Notes: a model not told the origin generated them from the letters alone. Positions 44,843 to 55,113 are shown, counted from the first letter of the stretch. The stretch: 64,000 nt of DNA from JAGVPT01 sp963827085 (GCA_963827085.1 CAWGZY010000008.1:1-64000), one strand, 5' to 3'. Translations and numbers: made by a program.

Positions 44843-45955
44843 TCAAGAGGCTGGTTTTCCAACATATTTTTTCATCGCGGCACTGACCGCTTCCTCCACT
44901 TGTTCGATTGTAATGGACGTTATAAGCGAATCGCCGGCTCGGACGGCGATATGTCTGGGATGCGGCGGTTTCCAAATTGCAGGATCGCTCAAAGAGTGGA
45001 ATGAAATCGTCGGCACTCGTTGAGATGCAGCAATATGAAGAGTTCCCGTATCGTTGCAGAGTACCAAACTCATGTGCCTCAAAAAAGCAGCCATAATGCG
45101 CAAGGGCATAACGGGCGCCGAATGCAGTTTGTGATGTACACCTGACAGAACAACTTTCCTTCGCTCGATTTCATTACGGCTGATGATAAGAACAATTTCA
45201 ACGTCAAACTTTTCAATCATCCAATCAATGATTGCGACGAGTTTGTCAAGAGGAAAACACTTCGCCGGATTCAACGCGCCGAAATGCACGCCCACCACCA
45301 TCTTCCCTGGAGCAATTCCCAGCGACTGATAAATTCTTTCTGCTTCATTCACCTCCGCATCGGTTAAAACAAGATCGTATTCGAAATCGTTCTCATCGGC
45401 GCCCAGCGCACGGACAATATCAAGATTGCGCTGTATTTCGTGCTTTTGCACTGAAGAACGGGGTATCGGGACGTTGTAAATCTTTTCAGGAAGCGATGAA
45501 TCGAGGAGAAGATGGTCGGGGCCCACAATATATTTCGCTCCGCTCAATACGGCGATGATGTCGGACGAGAGTGAACGTGAAATCGTGTTGAGGACAATCG
45601 CGCACTCGAAATCATTCCGCAACATTTTCCAAAACACAATTAATTTACGAACATTCCAACGCCACAACTTTTCGTAGAACACGATGATGTCGTCGACATA
45701 CGGATTGTTTTCGACAACGGGTGCAGTATATTCGCGAACGACTAGGGCAATAAACGCTTTCGGGAATTTTCTCCGCACCGCACGAAGAGCGGGCGTGGCA
45801 ATCAACAAATCGCCGAGCTGGTCATGTTGACGAATAATGAGAATACGGCCGAAGGAGTCAATGGGAAGCTGAGAAGGTGTAACCTGCGTTCCGGAGCGGA
45901 AGATGTTGATCAGGCGGAAAAGATATCGCTTGAGGGTAACTTCAAGAGGCTGCAT
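44843..45955 (-). CDS. Heptosyltransferase-family (GT9) glycosyltransferase
   Basis: A 370-residue GT9 protein. After a ~35-residue N-terminal extension comes GRILIIRQHDQLGDLLIATP. The donor site shows VGVHFGALNPAKCFPLDKL and LCNDTGTLHIAASQRVPTI. A final part around SDPAIWKPPHPRHIAV is conserved in the family. It lies 34 bp before nadA and 23 bp after the small membrane protein gene. Confidence 0.88.
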   Translation of the reverse strand: MQPLEVTLKRYLFRLINIFRSGTQVTPSQLPIDSFGRILIIRQHDQLGDLLIATPALRAVRRKFPKAFIALVVREYTAPVVENNPYVDDIIVFYEKLWRWNVRKLIVFWKMLRNDFECAIVLNTISRSLSSDIIAVLSGAKYIVGPDHLLLDSSLPEKIYNVPIPRSSVQKHEIQRNLDIVRALGADENDFEYDLVLTDAEVNEAERIYQSLGIAPGKMVVGVHFGALNPAKCFPLDKLVAIIDWMIEKFDVEIVLIISRNEIERRKVVLSGVHHKLHSAPVMPLRIMAAFLRHMSLVLCNDTGTLHIAASQRVPTISFHSLSDPAIWKPPHPRHIAVRAGDSLITSITIEQVEEAVSAAMKKYVGKPAS

Positions 45956-45978
45956 TGAACGATTGCATGGTCAGTAGG

Positions 45979-46170
45979 TCACTTCTTGTCGGTAATATCT
46001 TCGAAATCGGCATCCTGCACGTTGTCAAACTGCTGTCGAGTTTCTTTCTCCCGGACGGTCGGCTGCGATTTACGCGGCGGGTCGAAAAAAGGCCTCGCAG
46101 ATTGCAATACTATACCTACAATCTTTGCAAGAATATAAATACAAATTATCCAAACAATGAGCCGAAACAT
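45979..46170 (-). CDS. Small DUF4834-like membrane protein
   Basis: Sixty-three residues: one N-terminal transmembrane helix (LIVWIICIYILAKIVGIVL) followed by a charged tail ending in ADFEDITDKK. This plan fits the DUF4834 family of the Bacteroidetes/Chlorobi group. It lies 8 bp behind the deoxynucleoside kinase gene in the same operon. The function is unknown. Confidence 0.65.
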   Translation of the reverse strand: MFRLIVWIICIYILAKIVGIVLQSARPFFDPPRKSQPTVREKETRQQFDNVQDADFEDITDKK

Positions 46171-46178
46171 AACGTCAT

Positions 46179-46841
46179 TTACACTTTCTTTGAACGCGGA
46201 TTGTAATATTCGACTGCGGCGCGGTTGGGCCTGAGAATTTCGTTGTACAACTCCTCGAAGTGGTTTTGATCGTTCACAAAATCAATTTCCGTGGAGTTTA
46301 CAATCAACAGAGGAGCGCTTTTGTAACGGAAGAAAAAATAGTTATACGCTTCATTCAGATCTTTGATGTACTCCTCCGTGATGTTTTCTTCGTACTTTCT
46401 GTCGCGTTCTCTAATATTTGACATCAATCGCTCGACGCTGGATTGGAGGTAGACGACCAAATCCGGAACCGGAATATTCTTTTCTATCGAGCCGACAAGC
46501 GTTTCGTAAAGCCGTAACTCATCATCCCGCAAGTTGAGATACGCAAAAATTTTATCCTTCTCGAAAATATAATCAGTGACCAGCGCGTTGTGAAAAAGGT
46601 CTGCCTGAAACAAATCTTGCTGCTGTTTATACCGGCTCAGTAAAAAGAAAATTTGCGTCTGGAAAGCGTAACGGTCGGAATCTTCATAGAAGCGCTCAAG
46701 AAATGGATTCTCTTCGAATTGCTCGAGCACAAGGCGTGCATTGATCCGTTCCGAAACCATTTTTGCAAGCGAAGTTTTTCCCGCTCCGATCACTCCTTCT
46801 ATGGCGATATAACGAACGTCCGAATGGTGAACAGGCAACAT
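46179..46841 (-). CDS. Deoxynucleoside kinase
   Basis: About 220 residues from ATG 46841, which overlaps the folK stop as TAATG. The P-loop is EGVIGAGKTS (residues 15-24). The RERDRKYEENI segment is the DRx/LID region of the dCK/dGK family. It phosphorylates deoxyadenosine/deoxyguanosine or related nucleosides in salvage; which one cannot be told. A longer start at 46889 lacks support. Confidence 0.88.
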   Translation of the reverse strand: MLPVHHSDVRYIAIEGVIGAGKTSLAKMVSERINARLVLEQFEENPFLERFYEDSDRYAFQTQIFFLLSRYKQQQDLFQADLFHNALVTDYIFEKDKIFAYLNLRDDELRLYETLVGSIEKNIPVPDLVVYLQSSVERLMSNIRERDRKYEENITEEYIKDLNEAYNYFFFRYKSAPLLIVNSTEIDFVNDQNHFEELYNEILRPNRAAVEYYNPRSKKV

Positions 46842-47362
46842 TACTCCTGCAAGGATGTGAAAAACGATTGAGTTAGCTCCGTCGAACACTCGACGGCATT
46901 TGGATCTTTACACTCGGCGAGCAAATCCTTTACAGTCTTCTGGATCAGCGGATGGACTGTGTCGGGCGCGATCTCAGCCAGTGGCTGAAGAACAAATCGA
47001 CGCTTGATCATCTCACTGTGCGGAATAACCACTGCCGCGTCGTTGATCACACAATCTCCAAACAACAAAATATCGATGTCGATTTCGCGCGGGCCCCAAC
47101 GGTTCCGTTCTACCCGTCCGATTTCTTTTTCGATCCACTTGATTCGCGAATGAAAATCCGCCACTCCGTTCGAAGTGCGGACCATTAGAACAGCGTTAAG
47201 AAAATCGTTTTGATTCTTCTCCCCAACAGGTTCGGTCTCATACACACTGGAGAGCTTTACGACCCTCGTCGAGGGAACCGCCCGCAGTTTCCGGACCGCC
47301 TCGGCAAGAAAGTGAATTCTATCGCCGACGTTTGAACCTATTCCCAGAAAAACATTTTCCAT
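46841..47362 (-). CDS. folK: 6-hydroxymethyl-7,8-dihydropterin pyrophosphokinase
   Basis: A 173-residue HPPK. It begins FLGIGSNVGDRIHFL and has the catalytic RVERNRWGPREIDIDILLFG signature near residue 90. It transfers pyrophosphate from ATP to the pterin in folate synthesis, the step after FolB. folB lies 8 bp upstream. Confidence 0.93.
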   Translation of the reverse strand: MENVFLGIGSNVGDRIHFLAEAVRKLRAVPSTRVVKLSSVYETEPVGEKNQNDFLNAVLMVRTSNGVADFHSRIKWIEKEIGRVERNRWGPREIDIDILLFGDCVINDAAVVIPHSEMIKRRFVLQPLAEIAPDTVHPLIQKTVKDLLAECKDPNAVECSTELTQSFFTSLQE

Positions 47363-47370
47363 GGAAGCGT

Positions 47371-47754
47371 CTATGCCTGTTCATCTCTGGCAGACTCTAT
47401 CTCAACTTCTACATGGTCGATAATACCGTGAACCGCTGCTCCCGGCTTTCGTATTCGTATCGTTGTCTTTTGAACTTCCGGAAATTCTTTTAAAATTCCT
47501 GCCGCGATCGATTGAGCTAGGGCTTCAATAAGGAAGAATTTCTTCCCAATGACTGTCTGCTTCATTACGCCGTACACCTTTTCGTAATTCACCGTCTGGA
47601 GTAAACTGTCCTTTTCTTTTGCCCCCGACAGGTCACAATGCAGTTCGACGTCGACTTCGAATTTGCCGCCGAGGTTTTGTTCATCCGACATAACACCGTG
47701 GTAGGCATAGAACACTGCATTGTGAAGCCGAATGATGTCCAGTTTTTTCATCAA
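47371..47754 (-). CDS. folB: Dihydroneopterin aldolase
   Basis: A 127-residue FolB. It has the conserved YAYHGVMSDEQNLGGKFEVDVEL start and NYEKVYGVMKQTV, with Glu and Lys residues typical of the active site. It makes 6-hydroxymethyl-dihydropterin, the FolK substrate. The start may be Met1 (47754) or Met2 (47751). Confidence 0.92.
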   Translation of the reverse strand: MMKKLDIIRLHNAVFYAYHGVMSDEQNLGGKFEVDVELHCDLSGAKEKDSLLQTVNYEKVYGVMKQTVIGKKFFLIEALAQSIAAGILKEFPEVQKTTIRIRKPGAAVHGIIDHVEVEIESARDEQA

Positions 47755-47795
47755 AATATTTTTTCTTGAGGATTATCGACAGAATCGCTGTGATT

Positions 47796-49508
47796 TCACG
47801 ATTTTTTGATCTTTTCCCATGTATCACGCAACGTTACTGCACGATTGAAAACAAGTGATCCCGGTTTTGAATCGGAATCCACACAGAAATAGCCGAGGCG
47901 CTCGAACTGAAACCGGTCTTGGGGGGCGGCCGTCGCAAGGCTCGGTTCAATTTTGCACGATTTTAACACTTCGAGCGAAGCTGGGTTAATAAACTCTTTC
48001 CACTTCTCCGCGTCGGGATATTCAGCAAGAAACAGACGGTCGTACAGGCGAGTCTCCGCATCCACGGCATGAGCAACGGAGACCCAATGGATGGTCCCCT
48101 TTACTTTCCGTGTGCTCTGTGGAGACCCGCTTCGTGTCTCGGGGTCGTACGAACATCGCAATTCAATTACTTCTCCGGTTTTTTCGTCCATCACAACACC
48201 GGTACATTTGATAATATACGCATACCGCAAACGGACTTCAGTTCCCGGGGAAAGCCGGAAAAATTTCTTCGGAGGATTCTCTCGAAAGTCATCGTGTTCA
48301 ATATAGATGACCTTGGTAAAAGGGATCTTTCTCGTTCCCTTCGAAGGATCTTCAGGATTATTCACTGCGTCAAGTTCTTCCACAACTCCTTCAGGGTAGT
48401 TCTCGATCACAACTTTAAGCGGACGAAGAACCGCCATCACGCGAGGGGAGCGCTTGTTTAAATCGTCGCGGAGGCAATCCTCTAACCATAAGGCATCGGA
48501 GGTATTCTCCCGGCGCGCAACTCCGACCCGGTCGGCAAATGTCCGGAGAGATTCCGGCGTAAAGCCGCGGCGGCGAAGACCGGAAATCGTCGGCATCCGG
48601 GGATCGTCCCAACCGCTGACGTAGCCTTCTTCGACGAGCTGCAAAAGCTTTCGCTTGCTCATGACGGTATAGGTCATATTCAGCCGGGCGAACTCGATCT
48701 GCTGCGGATGATGCAGTCCCAATTCCTCAAGGAACCAATCGTACAACGGACGGTGATTTTCAAACTCAAGCGTGCAGATCGAATGAGTGATTCCCTCAAT
48801 CGAATCGCTTTGTCCATGGGCCCAATCATACATCGGATAAATACACCATTTGTCGCCTGTGCGGTGATGTGTCGCGAAAAGAATTCGGTACATCACCGGG
48901 TCGCGCATATTAATGTTGGGCGAGGCCATGTCGATCTTTGCGCGGAGAGTCCGCGATCCGTTCGGAAACTCTCCGCTGCGCATCCGCGTAAAGAGATCGA
49001 GATTTTCTTCAACGGTTCGATTACGATACGGGCTCTCTTTTCCCGGCTGAGTCAGCGTCCCTCTGTACTCCCGTATCTCATCGGCGCTTAAGTCGCAGAC
49101 GTACGCCTTTCCTTTTTTTATCAAGCGGACAGCATACTCGTGGAGTTGTTCAAAATAATCGGAAGCATAGTACAGTCTCTCCTGCCAATCGAACCCCAGC
49201 CATCGCACGTCCTGTTTTATCGATTCGACGTACTCTTGTTCCTCCTTTGTCGGATTCGTGTCGTCAAAACGTAAATTACAAAATCCGTTGTAATCTTTCG
49301 CCAGACCGAAATTGAGGCAAATCGATTTTGCATGTCCGATATGGAGGTATCCGTTCGGTTCTGGAGGGAACCGGGTGTGCACCTTGCCGCCAAATTTATT
49401 TGATTTCAAGTCATCGTCAATGATATCACGGACGAAGTTCTTCCGCTCCGGTAGTTCACCGTTCATTCTATTGTCTTTAAAGTCTTGTTGTTTCTCTAAC
49501 GTTGTCAT
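47796..49508 (-). CDS. glnS: Glutaminyl-tRNA synthetase
   Basis: A 570-residue class I synthetase. The HIGH motif is in PPEPNGYLHIGHAKS near residue 50, and the KMSKS equivalent is VMSKRKL near residue 279. The C-terminal two-barrel anticodon domain runs from about 350 on. Its start overlaps gltX by 4 bp (ATGA). Presence of GlnRS means Gln-tRNA need not be formed by transamidation. Confidence 0.95.
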   Translation of the reverse strand: MTTLEKQQDFKDNRMNGELPERKNFVRDIIDDDLKSNKFGGKVHTRFPPEPNGYLHIGHAKSICLNFGLAKDYNGFCNLRFDDTNPTKEEQEYVESIKQDVRWLGFDWQERLYYASDYFEQLHEYAVRLIKKGKAYVCDLSADEIREYRGTLTQPGKESPYRNRTVEENLDLFTRMRSGEFPNGSRTLRAKIDMASPNINMRDPVMYRILFATHHRTGDKWCIYPMYDWAHGQSDSIEGITHSICTLEFENHRPLYDWFLEELGLHHPQQIEFARLNMTYTVMSKRKLLQLVEEGYVSGWDDPRMPTISGLRRRGFTPESLRTFADRVGVARRENTSDALWLEDCLRDDLNKRSPRVMAVLRPLKVVIENYPEGVVEELDAVNNPEDPSKGTRKIPFTKVIYIEHDDFRENPPKKFFRLSPGTEVRLRYAYIIKCTGVVMDEKTGEVIELRCSYDPETRSGSPQSTRKVKGTIHWVSVAHAVDAETRLYDRLFLAEYPDAEKWKEFINPASLEVLKSCKIEPSLATAAPQDRFQFERLGYFCVDSDSKPGSLVFNRAVTLRDTWEKIKKS

Positions 49509-50953
49509 TGTAATCTTTCTATTGCTGAATTAATTCTCGCGACCGTCTCTTCTATTCCGAGGATGGAAAGAATATCGAATAATCCCGGTCCCGAACCCAC
49601 CCCCGAAACAGCCAGGCGCAATGGGTGGATCAAATCGCTGTTATTGACCTTCATCGACGCAGCGACACCGTGGAGCGCTGCTTCATAGTCTTCCTTCTTT
49701 GGGTTTTGAATCCTAGAGAACTCACCTGCCAACTCCTTTAGCTGAACCGGCGATTCCCGTTTCCACCGTTTCTTTACAACGTCGACATCGTACTGAAGCG
49801 GGGCTTGAAAAAAATAGGGACTTTTTTCAACGAAATCTTTTACGAATGTTACCCGTTCCCGCATGACGCCGACGACGCTCATTAAGTACGCGTCCTCGAA
49901 ATGCTTTCCGTCGAACCCAGATAGCGTCAACTGGTTTCTCAGGCTTTGGAGTACCTCCGCATCGGTTTTCCTGCGAAGGTATTCAAAATTAAGCCAATTA
50001 AGTTTTTCGATATTGAAAACCGCGCCTGAATTGCCCACCCGCTCGAGGGAAAATTCTTTGGAAAGCTCTTCAAGCGTAAAGAGTTCTCTCTCTCCCCCCG
50101 GGTTCCATCCAAGAAACGCGACAAAGTTAACAAGGGCTTCTTTGAGATAGCCTTTTTTACGGTAATCCTCGACTGCAACATCGCCTTGGCGCTTGCTCAA
50201 CTTCGATTTATCCGGGTTGAGCAGCAATGGCAAATGAGCGAACTGCGGGATTTCCCATCCAAAATGATTGAACAAAATCACATGCTTGGGCGTGCTCGAC
50301 AGCCATTCCTCGCCGCGAATAACATGAGTGATTTTCATAAAATGATCGTCGACAACAACCGCTAAATGATACGTTGGATAGCCGTCGGATTTGAGAATGA
50401 CCTGATCGTCCAAAACTTTATGTGCGATAGTAACACTTCCCCTGATGATGTCGTTAAACGTCAATTCACCTTCAAGGGGAACTTTCATCCGAATGACATG
50501 CTGTTCACCTTGTTTCAGCTTTTCCGTAACCTCTTCTTGAGGAAGATTCCGGCAGTGGCGGTCATACGACGTCGTCAATTTTGCGGCGGACTGTTTTTCA
50601 CGTACTTCTTTGAGCCGCTCGGGGGAACAAAAGCAATAATATGCCTTCCGTTCTTCTACCAGTTGATTTGCATACTTCTGGTACAGATTGATCCGTTGCG
50701 ATTGAATGTACGGACCGTAATCACCTTCCCGTCCCGGACCTTCGTCATAGTTGATGCCCGCCCACGCAAGAGTGTCGATGATGTTTTGCACTGCCCCTTC
50801 TACTTTTCGTGATTGGTCGGTATCTTCGATGCGAAGAACAAACGCACCGCCCTCCTTTTTCGACAATAAATAGTTATACAACGCTGTTCGCAATCCTCCG
50901 ACATGTAAAAAACCAGTCGGGCTTGGAGCAAATCGCGTACGTACCGTGCTCAT
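49505..50953 (-). CDS. gltX: Glutamyl-tRNA synthetase
   Basis: A 482-residue class I synthetase. The HIGH-type motif is APSPTGFLHVGG (9-20) and the KMSKS equivalent is KLSKR near residue 260. The C-terminal all-helical anticodon domain is of bacterial type. It opens the long minus-strand operon gltX-glnS-folB-folK. Confidence 0.95.
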   Translation of the reverse strand: MSTVRTRFAPSPTGFLHVGGLRTALYNYLLSKKEGGAFVLRIEDTDQSRKVEGAVQNIIDTLAWAGINYDEGPGREGDYGPYIQSQRINLYQKYANQLVEERKAYYCFCSPERLKEVREKQSAAKLTTSYDRHCRNLPQEEVTEKLKQGEQHVIRMKVPLEGELTFNDIIRGSVTIAHKVLDDQVILKSDGYPTYHLAVVVDDHFMKITHVIRGEEWLSSTPKHVILFNHFGWEIPQFAHLPLLLNPDKSKLSKRQGDVAVEDYRKKGYLKEALVNFVAFLGWNPGGERELFTLEELSKEFSLERVGNSGAVFNIEKLNWLNFEYLRRKTDAEVLQSLRNQLTLSGFDGKHFEDAYLMSVVGVMRERVTFVKDFVEKSPYFFQAPLQYDVDVVKKRWKRESPVQLKELAGEFSRIQNPKKEDYEAALHGVAASMKVNNSDLIHPLRLAVSGVGSGPGLFDILSILGIEETVARINSAIERLQ

Positions 50954-51176
50954 AAAGTGTCTTCACCACCATCATAACATCAACATCATGCAGTCAAACG
51001 GCAGCGAACGGTGCTCTCGTCAGAGCATGCGCGCAATACCGCAAACTATTGAATAATAACCCGGGAGATCGTCTCTGCGAAATGCCGACGGATCTCCGAA
51101 AGAAACTTGTAATTAAAAAGATACCAAACTTTTGATGGGAACGCAAACCTGCGGCGGATCCCAAAGAACAACATGT

Positions 51177-52640
51177 TCACTCTTTTGATTTCGCTTGCTG
51201 CATGAGAAACGTCATCAACCGCGAGGCGGGCACGCGGGGATTGAAAGAAGTATTATCGCTCAGGTACGATACAAACTTACCTTCGCGATACAACGAAGGC
51301 GGACTTGGACAACTTTTATTGAATGGACTGAACACTCCGCGTAATCCGCCGTACGGACAATTCGGATTAAATATACTCGTCGGAGAACCTTCAAATCCAT
51401 ACTGTCCCCATGGATTGACAATGGAGTGAGGATGCGATGTGTCAGCCCACACCAATCCCAGATAGGCTCCGTCGGACGCGATAATGCGGCATCCAAGAAA
51501 CTGGAAAAAGTCTTCGTTCAACGCATGGGCTTCCGATGTATCCGGCTGTATGTATTCTGCTTGTGCACCTGAATCCGCAACCTCAGCATTCATCTGCATC
51601 GAGTGTTTTTCGTAAATGTATTTTTCGAGAATCTTAGGTTCGTTCACCTGGTCAAAAACAATCCATTCCTTCTTATTCCCTTTGCGGTCGTATTTGTATA
51701 AATTTTTGAAAGGGCGGTCTTTCTCAATGCCGGACTCCTCCACTACATTTCCCCTGTTATCGTATTTATAAATGACGCTATAGCCGACGCGGCCATCGGA
51801 TAAATAATTTACTTCGGCCACTAAATTTCCGTTCCTATCATACTCAAACGTGGACTTTGCCTTGATACTACAGTCCGGCTTGTAAACATACTCGGATGTC
51901 AAATTCTCCAGACTATCGTAAACAAACGCGATCCTGTCGGCAATATTATACACTGCTGAATCGAGGTTATTAAAATCTCTCCCGTACTTTATCATTTCAA
52001 TCATATTGCCGTCGCCATCATAAGCATACGTGTACCGGGAAATGCTGTTCTTTTGTTCGATCACGTTGCCGTTGGAATCGTACGCATACAATTCTTTCGA
52101 GAATAATCGCCCATCCGAAAGATACCCCAAACTCTCGACGAGGTTATTATCGCCGTCATATACATAGATCCCCTTCCGGTCGACAGTTCCATCCTGTTTG
52201 TATGAAACCATTTCTTTCTCATTGCCGGCTGAGTCATAGCGATAGATCGTTTTCGTCTTGGCATCCCCTTTTGTCGTGGCTTCCTCAATAAGGTTTCCAT
52301 CAAGATCGTATCGATACGCAGTCTTGGAGAAAACCGTCCCGTCATTTTTATTATAGATAGTTTCTTCTATTTTATTCCCGTTGGAGTTATACCGGACGGA
52401 TGATATTTCTATTCCCTTCTTTTCGGGTTTGCCAAAGCTATAATTGTATTTCCACTCAGACATTGAAAGAACTCCCGACGTCTTGATCCTATCCAGTTCT
52501 TTCAGTTCAAGGCGTTTATCTTTCAATACCTCCTTCTTGCTTTTTTGCGATAGTCCCCCTTCCGCTAATCCTTCACTCGCGAAAAGAAGAACGGATAGCA
52601 CAAGAATAAGGCTGGAAAATAAGGGCGGTTTACTGTTCAT
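51177..52640 (-). CDS. Exported YD-repeat (RHS-like) protein
   Basis: A 487-residue protein with a signal peptide (LILVLSVLLFASEGLA). Residues ~85-345 hold about ten YRYDxxGNxxEE-type YD repeats, the beta-strand wrap of RHS/YD proteins, but far fewer than in RHS toxins. The last ~90 residues (SIVNPWGQYGFEGS to the ASRLMTF end) form a compact domain seen in other bacterial proteins with NPYxxYG-like motifs; its role is unknown. No toxin domain or immunity gene is visible. Confidence 0.8.
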   Translation of the reverse strand: MNSKPPLFSSLILVLSVLLFASEGLAEGGLSQKSKKEVLKDKRLELKELDRIKTSGVLSMSEWKYNYSFGKPEKKGIEISSVRYNSNGNKIEETIYNKNDGTVFSKTAYRYDLDGNLIEEATTKGDAKTKTIYRYDSAGNEKEMVSYKQDGTVDRKGIYVYDGDNNLVESLGYLSDGRLFSKELYAYDSNGNVIEQKNSISRYTYAYDGDGNMIEMIKYGRDFNNLDSAVYNIADRIAFVYDSLENLTSEYVYKPDCSIKAKSTFEYDRNGNLVAEVNYLSDGRVGYSVIYKYDNRGNVVEESGIEKDRPFKNLYKYDRKGNKKEWIVFDQVNEPKILEKYIYEKHSMQMNAEVADSGAQAEYIQPDTSEAHALNEDFFQFLGCRIIASDGAYLGLVWADTSHPHSIVNPWGQYGFEGSPTSIFNPNCPYGGLRGVFSPFNKSCPSPPSLYREGKFVSYLSDNTSFNPRVPASRLMTFLMQQAKSKE

Positions 52641-53295
52641 TTGAACGCTTGCGGATACTTAAAAAGTCAAACGGGGAAAACAAGGTCTCATGAATTTCAC
52701 TTACGAATTAAAAATCAAGGCTGGCTTTTAAGGTACTAAGCAGATAGTTACTATTCAACTCTATTTTTCTTTGGTTTAATATCAATGGAAATAATGCAGC
52801 TTCAGTGTCAGGTTGCATGTCATGCCCACCAGACAGAAATGGATACCAACTCTGTTCTAGAAAACTTCGAAGGCGCAGCGCTACGTAGGGCGAACGCCCG
52901 ACAGCGGAAAAAAACTACCAATAATGGCGAATAGAAAGCATTTTTGGGTCAGAATCTCCGTTAACGCTAAAGTCAATGTAAAGCAATGAACAATATCTTT
53001 CTTGGAGCAGTTTTGTGCATTTTCCGGCATTAACGTAAAATGGCACTGAACGAGTGGAACTAGGAACGGAGAGTTTTTTTCCGCGGAGGGTAAAAGTGGA
53101 AATTGCATCGCCAGAAGCGTAGCGGCACAATTTTGATTTCCCCATCCGACCGTCGTCATCTCCACACCGGCGAAACCTTCAGCCAAAAGAATTCAGATCC
53201 GGATGGAACTCCCCAAGACAATACTTGGTAACTGCGCCAGCTTCCAAAGTTTTGCTTGTTTTCCCTCAGCTGCTTTTGTACATTTAAGTAGTAGA
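52641..53295. other. Long intergenic region before the tRNA-Ser repeats
   Basis: About 650 bp without a convincing gene. Near 52885-52912 the sequence GGGCGAACGCCC is a perfect palindrome typical of dispersed repeats. Frames in the area encode no recognisable protein. Confidence 0.5.
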
Positions 53296-53455
53296 GGAGA
53301 GCTGGCAGAATGGCTATTGCATCCTCCAATGGAGGACGCCCGTAAGCAAATAGAATCGTTTGATGACTTCAATTTGGAGAGCTGGCAGAATGGCTATTGC
53401 ATCCTCCAATGGAGGACGCCCGTAAGCAAATAGAATCGTTTGATGACTTCAATTT
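53296..53455 (+). repeat. Two identical 80-bp tandem copies derived from tRNA-Ser
   Basis: The units at 53296-53375 and 53376-53455 are identical. Each begins with the first 26 nt of the tRNA-Ser gene that follows at 53456 and later contains CGCCCGTAAG from its variable arm. The anticodon arm is replaced by TCCTCC-AAT-GGAGGA. The 3' half of the variable arm, the T arm and the 3' acceptor strand are absent; the rest of the unit is unrelated sequence ending in CTTCAATTT. The copies cannot fold as normal tRNAs. Confidence 0.9.
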
Positions 53456-53538
<83 letters not shown>

Positions 53539-53648
53539 CAAATTTGATATAACCTCGCAGTAGACAACAACATAGTGATTGAGCGCCATAAAATGTGTCC
53601 AAATAGTGTCCACTATTTTCCAAACTAACGGGATATAGGAGGATATGT

Positions 53649-54746
53649 ATGGCGTCCTACCGAGTAAACTTAAAAAAAATCAAAAGAAAAAACGGATCCG
53701 TTTACCAGCTTGATTATCGGATCGGCAATAAACGAATTCGCCGATTCGCTGGGAGCAGTTTCAAAGAAGCTGAAACTCTTCGAGCAAAACTTCAACACGA
53801 ACTCCTTTTCGAAAGACATAAGCTCGACGTTCCTACGAAAACAGTGAAGTCACTGCGTTCATTAGCGGATGACTTTATAAAGACAAAGCAACGCGAGATC
53901 CGCGCAAAGTCGTTAGTCCGATATGAAGACTATATAAACCGATTCGTTAGTTTCTTTGAAAAATACTTCCCGGAAGGTCATGCTAATATTCGGAGAATCT
54001 CGAAATCACATATCCAAGAATTCATAGAGGACGTTTCAAACGGAGATAAGCCTTGGGCTAAGAAAACTATGAATGGATTTATTCGTGTAGGCAAATCTTT
54101 GTTCAATACAGCAATTGAGGAGAAGTATATTGAAGAGAATCCATTTGAACATGTAAAAGAATTCCGGTTACCAAGTCCAGGGATGGAGAATCATTTTACC
54201 AAGGAACAGCTAAATCAGATCTGGAAAAGAGTTGATCCGTTTTGGCGTCCTTCTCTCGAATTTATGTATCACACAGGCTTGCGTAAGGGAGAGATGATAA
54301 ACCTGACGTGGGAAAACGTAAATCTTGATGCTGAAAATCCATCTATTTCTGTGGTATCGTTAGATGACTGGGAAACAAAGACCGGTGAAAATCGAACAAT
54401 ACCCTTGGATGCGCGTGCGCTTGAAATTTTGAAATCGATGAAGGGTAAGCATTCCAAGTATGTTTTTGTGGGAGTTAATGGAGAAAAAATTCACCCAGAT
54501 AGACCATATCATGCGTTAAAGAATGCGTTGGAAAAACTCGGCATTGAAGGCGATGTGCATAAACTTCGCCACTCCTTTGCGTCCCACTTAGCGATGGCCG
54601 GTAAGGACATTCTTTCTATAATGGAGTTGATGGGCCATAAGGACCTAAAGACTACACAAATTTACGCACGCCCGAACAAACACCACTTGAAAGAAGTAGT
54701 GGCGGCACTCGATACGCCACAGGACAAGACTGGAAAAGCCGCGTAA
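53649..54746 (+). CDS. Tyrosine recombinase/integrase
   Basis: A 365-residue phage-type integrase. An Arm/SAM-like N-terminal part (about 1-170) precedes the catalytic domain with Arg212 (TGLRKGE), His304 and Arg307 (HKLRHSF), His330 (GHKDL) and Tyr339. All five residues of the family are intact, so it should be active. The start has AGGAGGA upstream. A short direct repeat (GTGTCCA, twice, near 53597-53612) between tRNA and gene may be an arm site. Confidence 0.93.
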   Translation: MASYRVNLKKIKRKNGSVYQLDYRIGNKRIRRFAGSSFKEAETLRAKLQHELLFERHKLDVPTKTVKSLRSLADDFIKTKQREIRAKSLVRYEDYINRFVSFFEKYFPEGHANIRRISKSHIQEFIEDVSNGDKPWAKKTMNGFIRVGKSLFNTAIEEKYIEENPFEHVKEFRLPSPGMENHFTKEQLNQIWKRVDPFWRPSLEFMYHTGLRKGEMINLTWENVNLDAENPSISVVSLDDWETKTGENRTIPLDARALEILKSMKGKHSKYVFVGVNGEKIHPDRPYHALKNALEKLGIEGDVHKLRHSFASHLAMAGKDILSIMELMGHKDLKTTQIYARPNKHHLKEVVAALDTPQDKTGKAA

Positions 54747-55058
54747 AATATAATACAGTTGTAACTAAAACAAAAGACCCAAAGCACATACACACTCCGT
54801 GTAATGAGCCGGGGTAATAAATGACTATTCCGTTGCCCATCTCCGAGCCGTGAACAGTCACTGAAAATGTTCATATTTCCTTCGGAATATCGCCGATTGG
54901 CTGTAGTGGCTGTAATGACCGTAGTTTTTCCAAATCTATTCTATATAAATATTACAATACTATATATCTCTATCTCTAAATAATTCTATATAACTTAAAA
55001 AAGAACAGTCAATGCAGTCAGTATAGTCAATTGTCAAGAAACATTAGCAAAAAGGGAC
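54747..55058. other. AT-rich intergenic region of the element
   Basis: The stretch from about 54930 to 55000 is strongly AT-rich with several TATATA runs, which could be a replication origin or promoter cluster for the element. No gene seen. Confidence 0.4.
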
Positions 55059-55092
55059 AAAAAAAATGGCTGTTCCCAATTCGAGAACAGCC
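55059..55092 (-). terminator. Terminator of the primase gene
   Basis: GGCTGTTC (55068-55075) pairs perfectly with GAACAGCC (55085-55092). On the minus strand the stem is followed by eight T residues. It lies 21 bp behind the primase stop. Confidence 0.9.
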
Positions 55093-55113
55093 ACTATGGT
55101 CAGTGGTTATTCG

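Noticed and set aside
52881..53186. A 101-codon minus-strand frame in the long intergenic region
   Set aside because: The protein has no recognisable motif, no ribosome site was evident, and its end lies in a palindromic repeat.
53296..53455. Two additional tRNA genes
   Set aside because: The units lack the T arm, the 3' half of the variable arm and the 3' acceptor strand, so they cannot form a tRNA.
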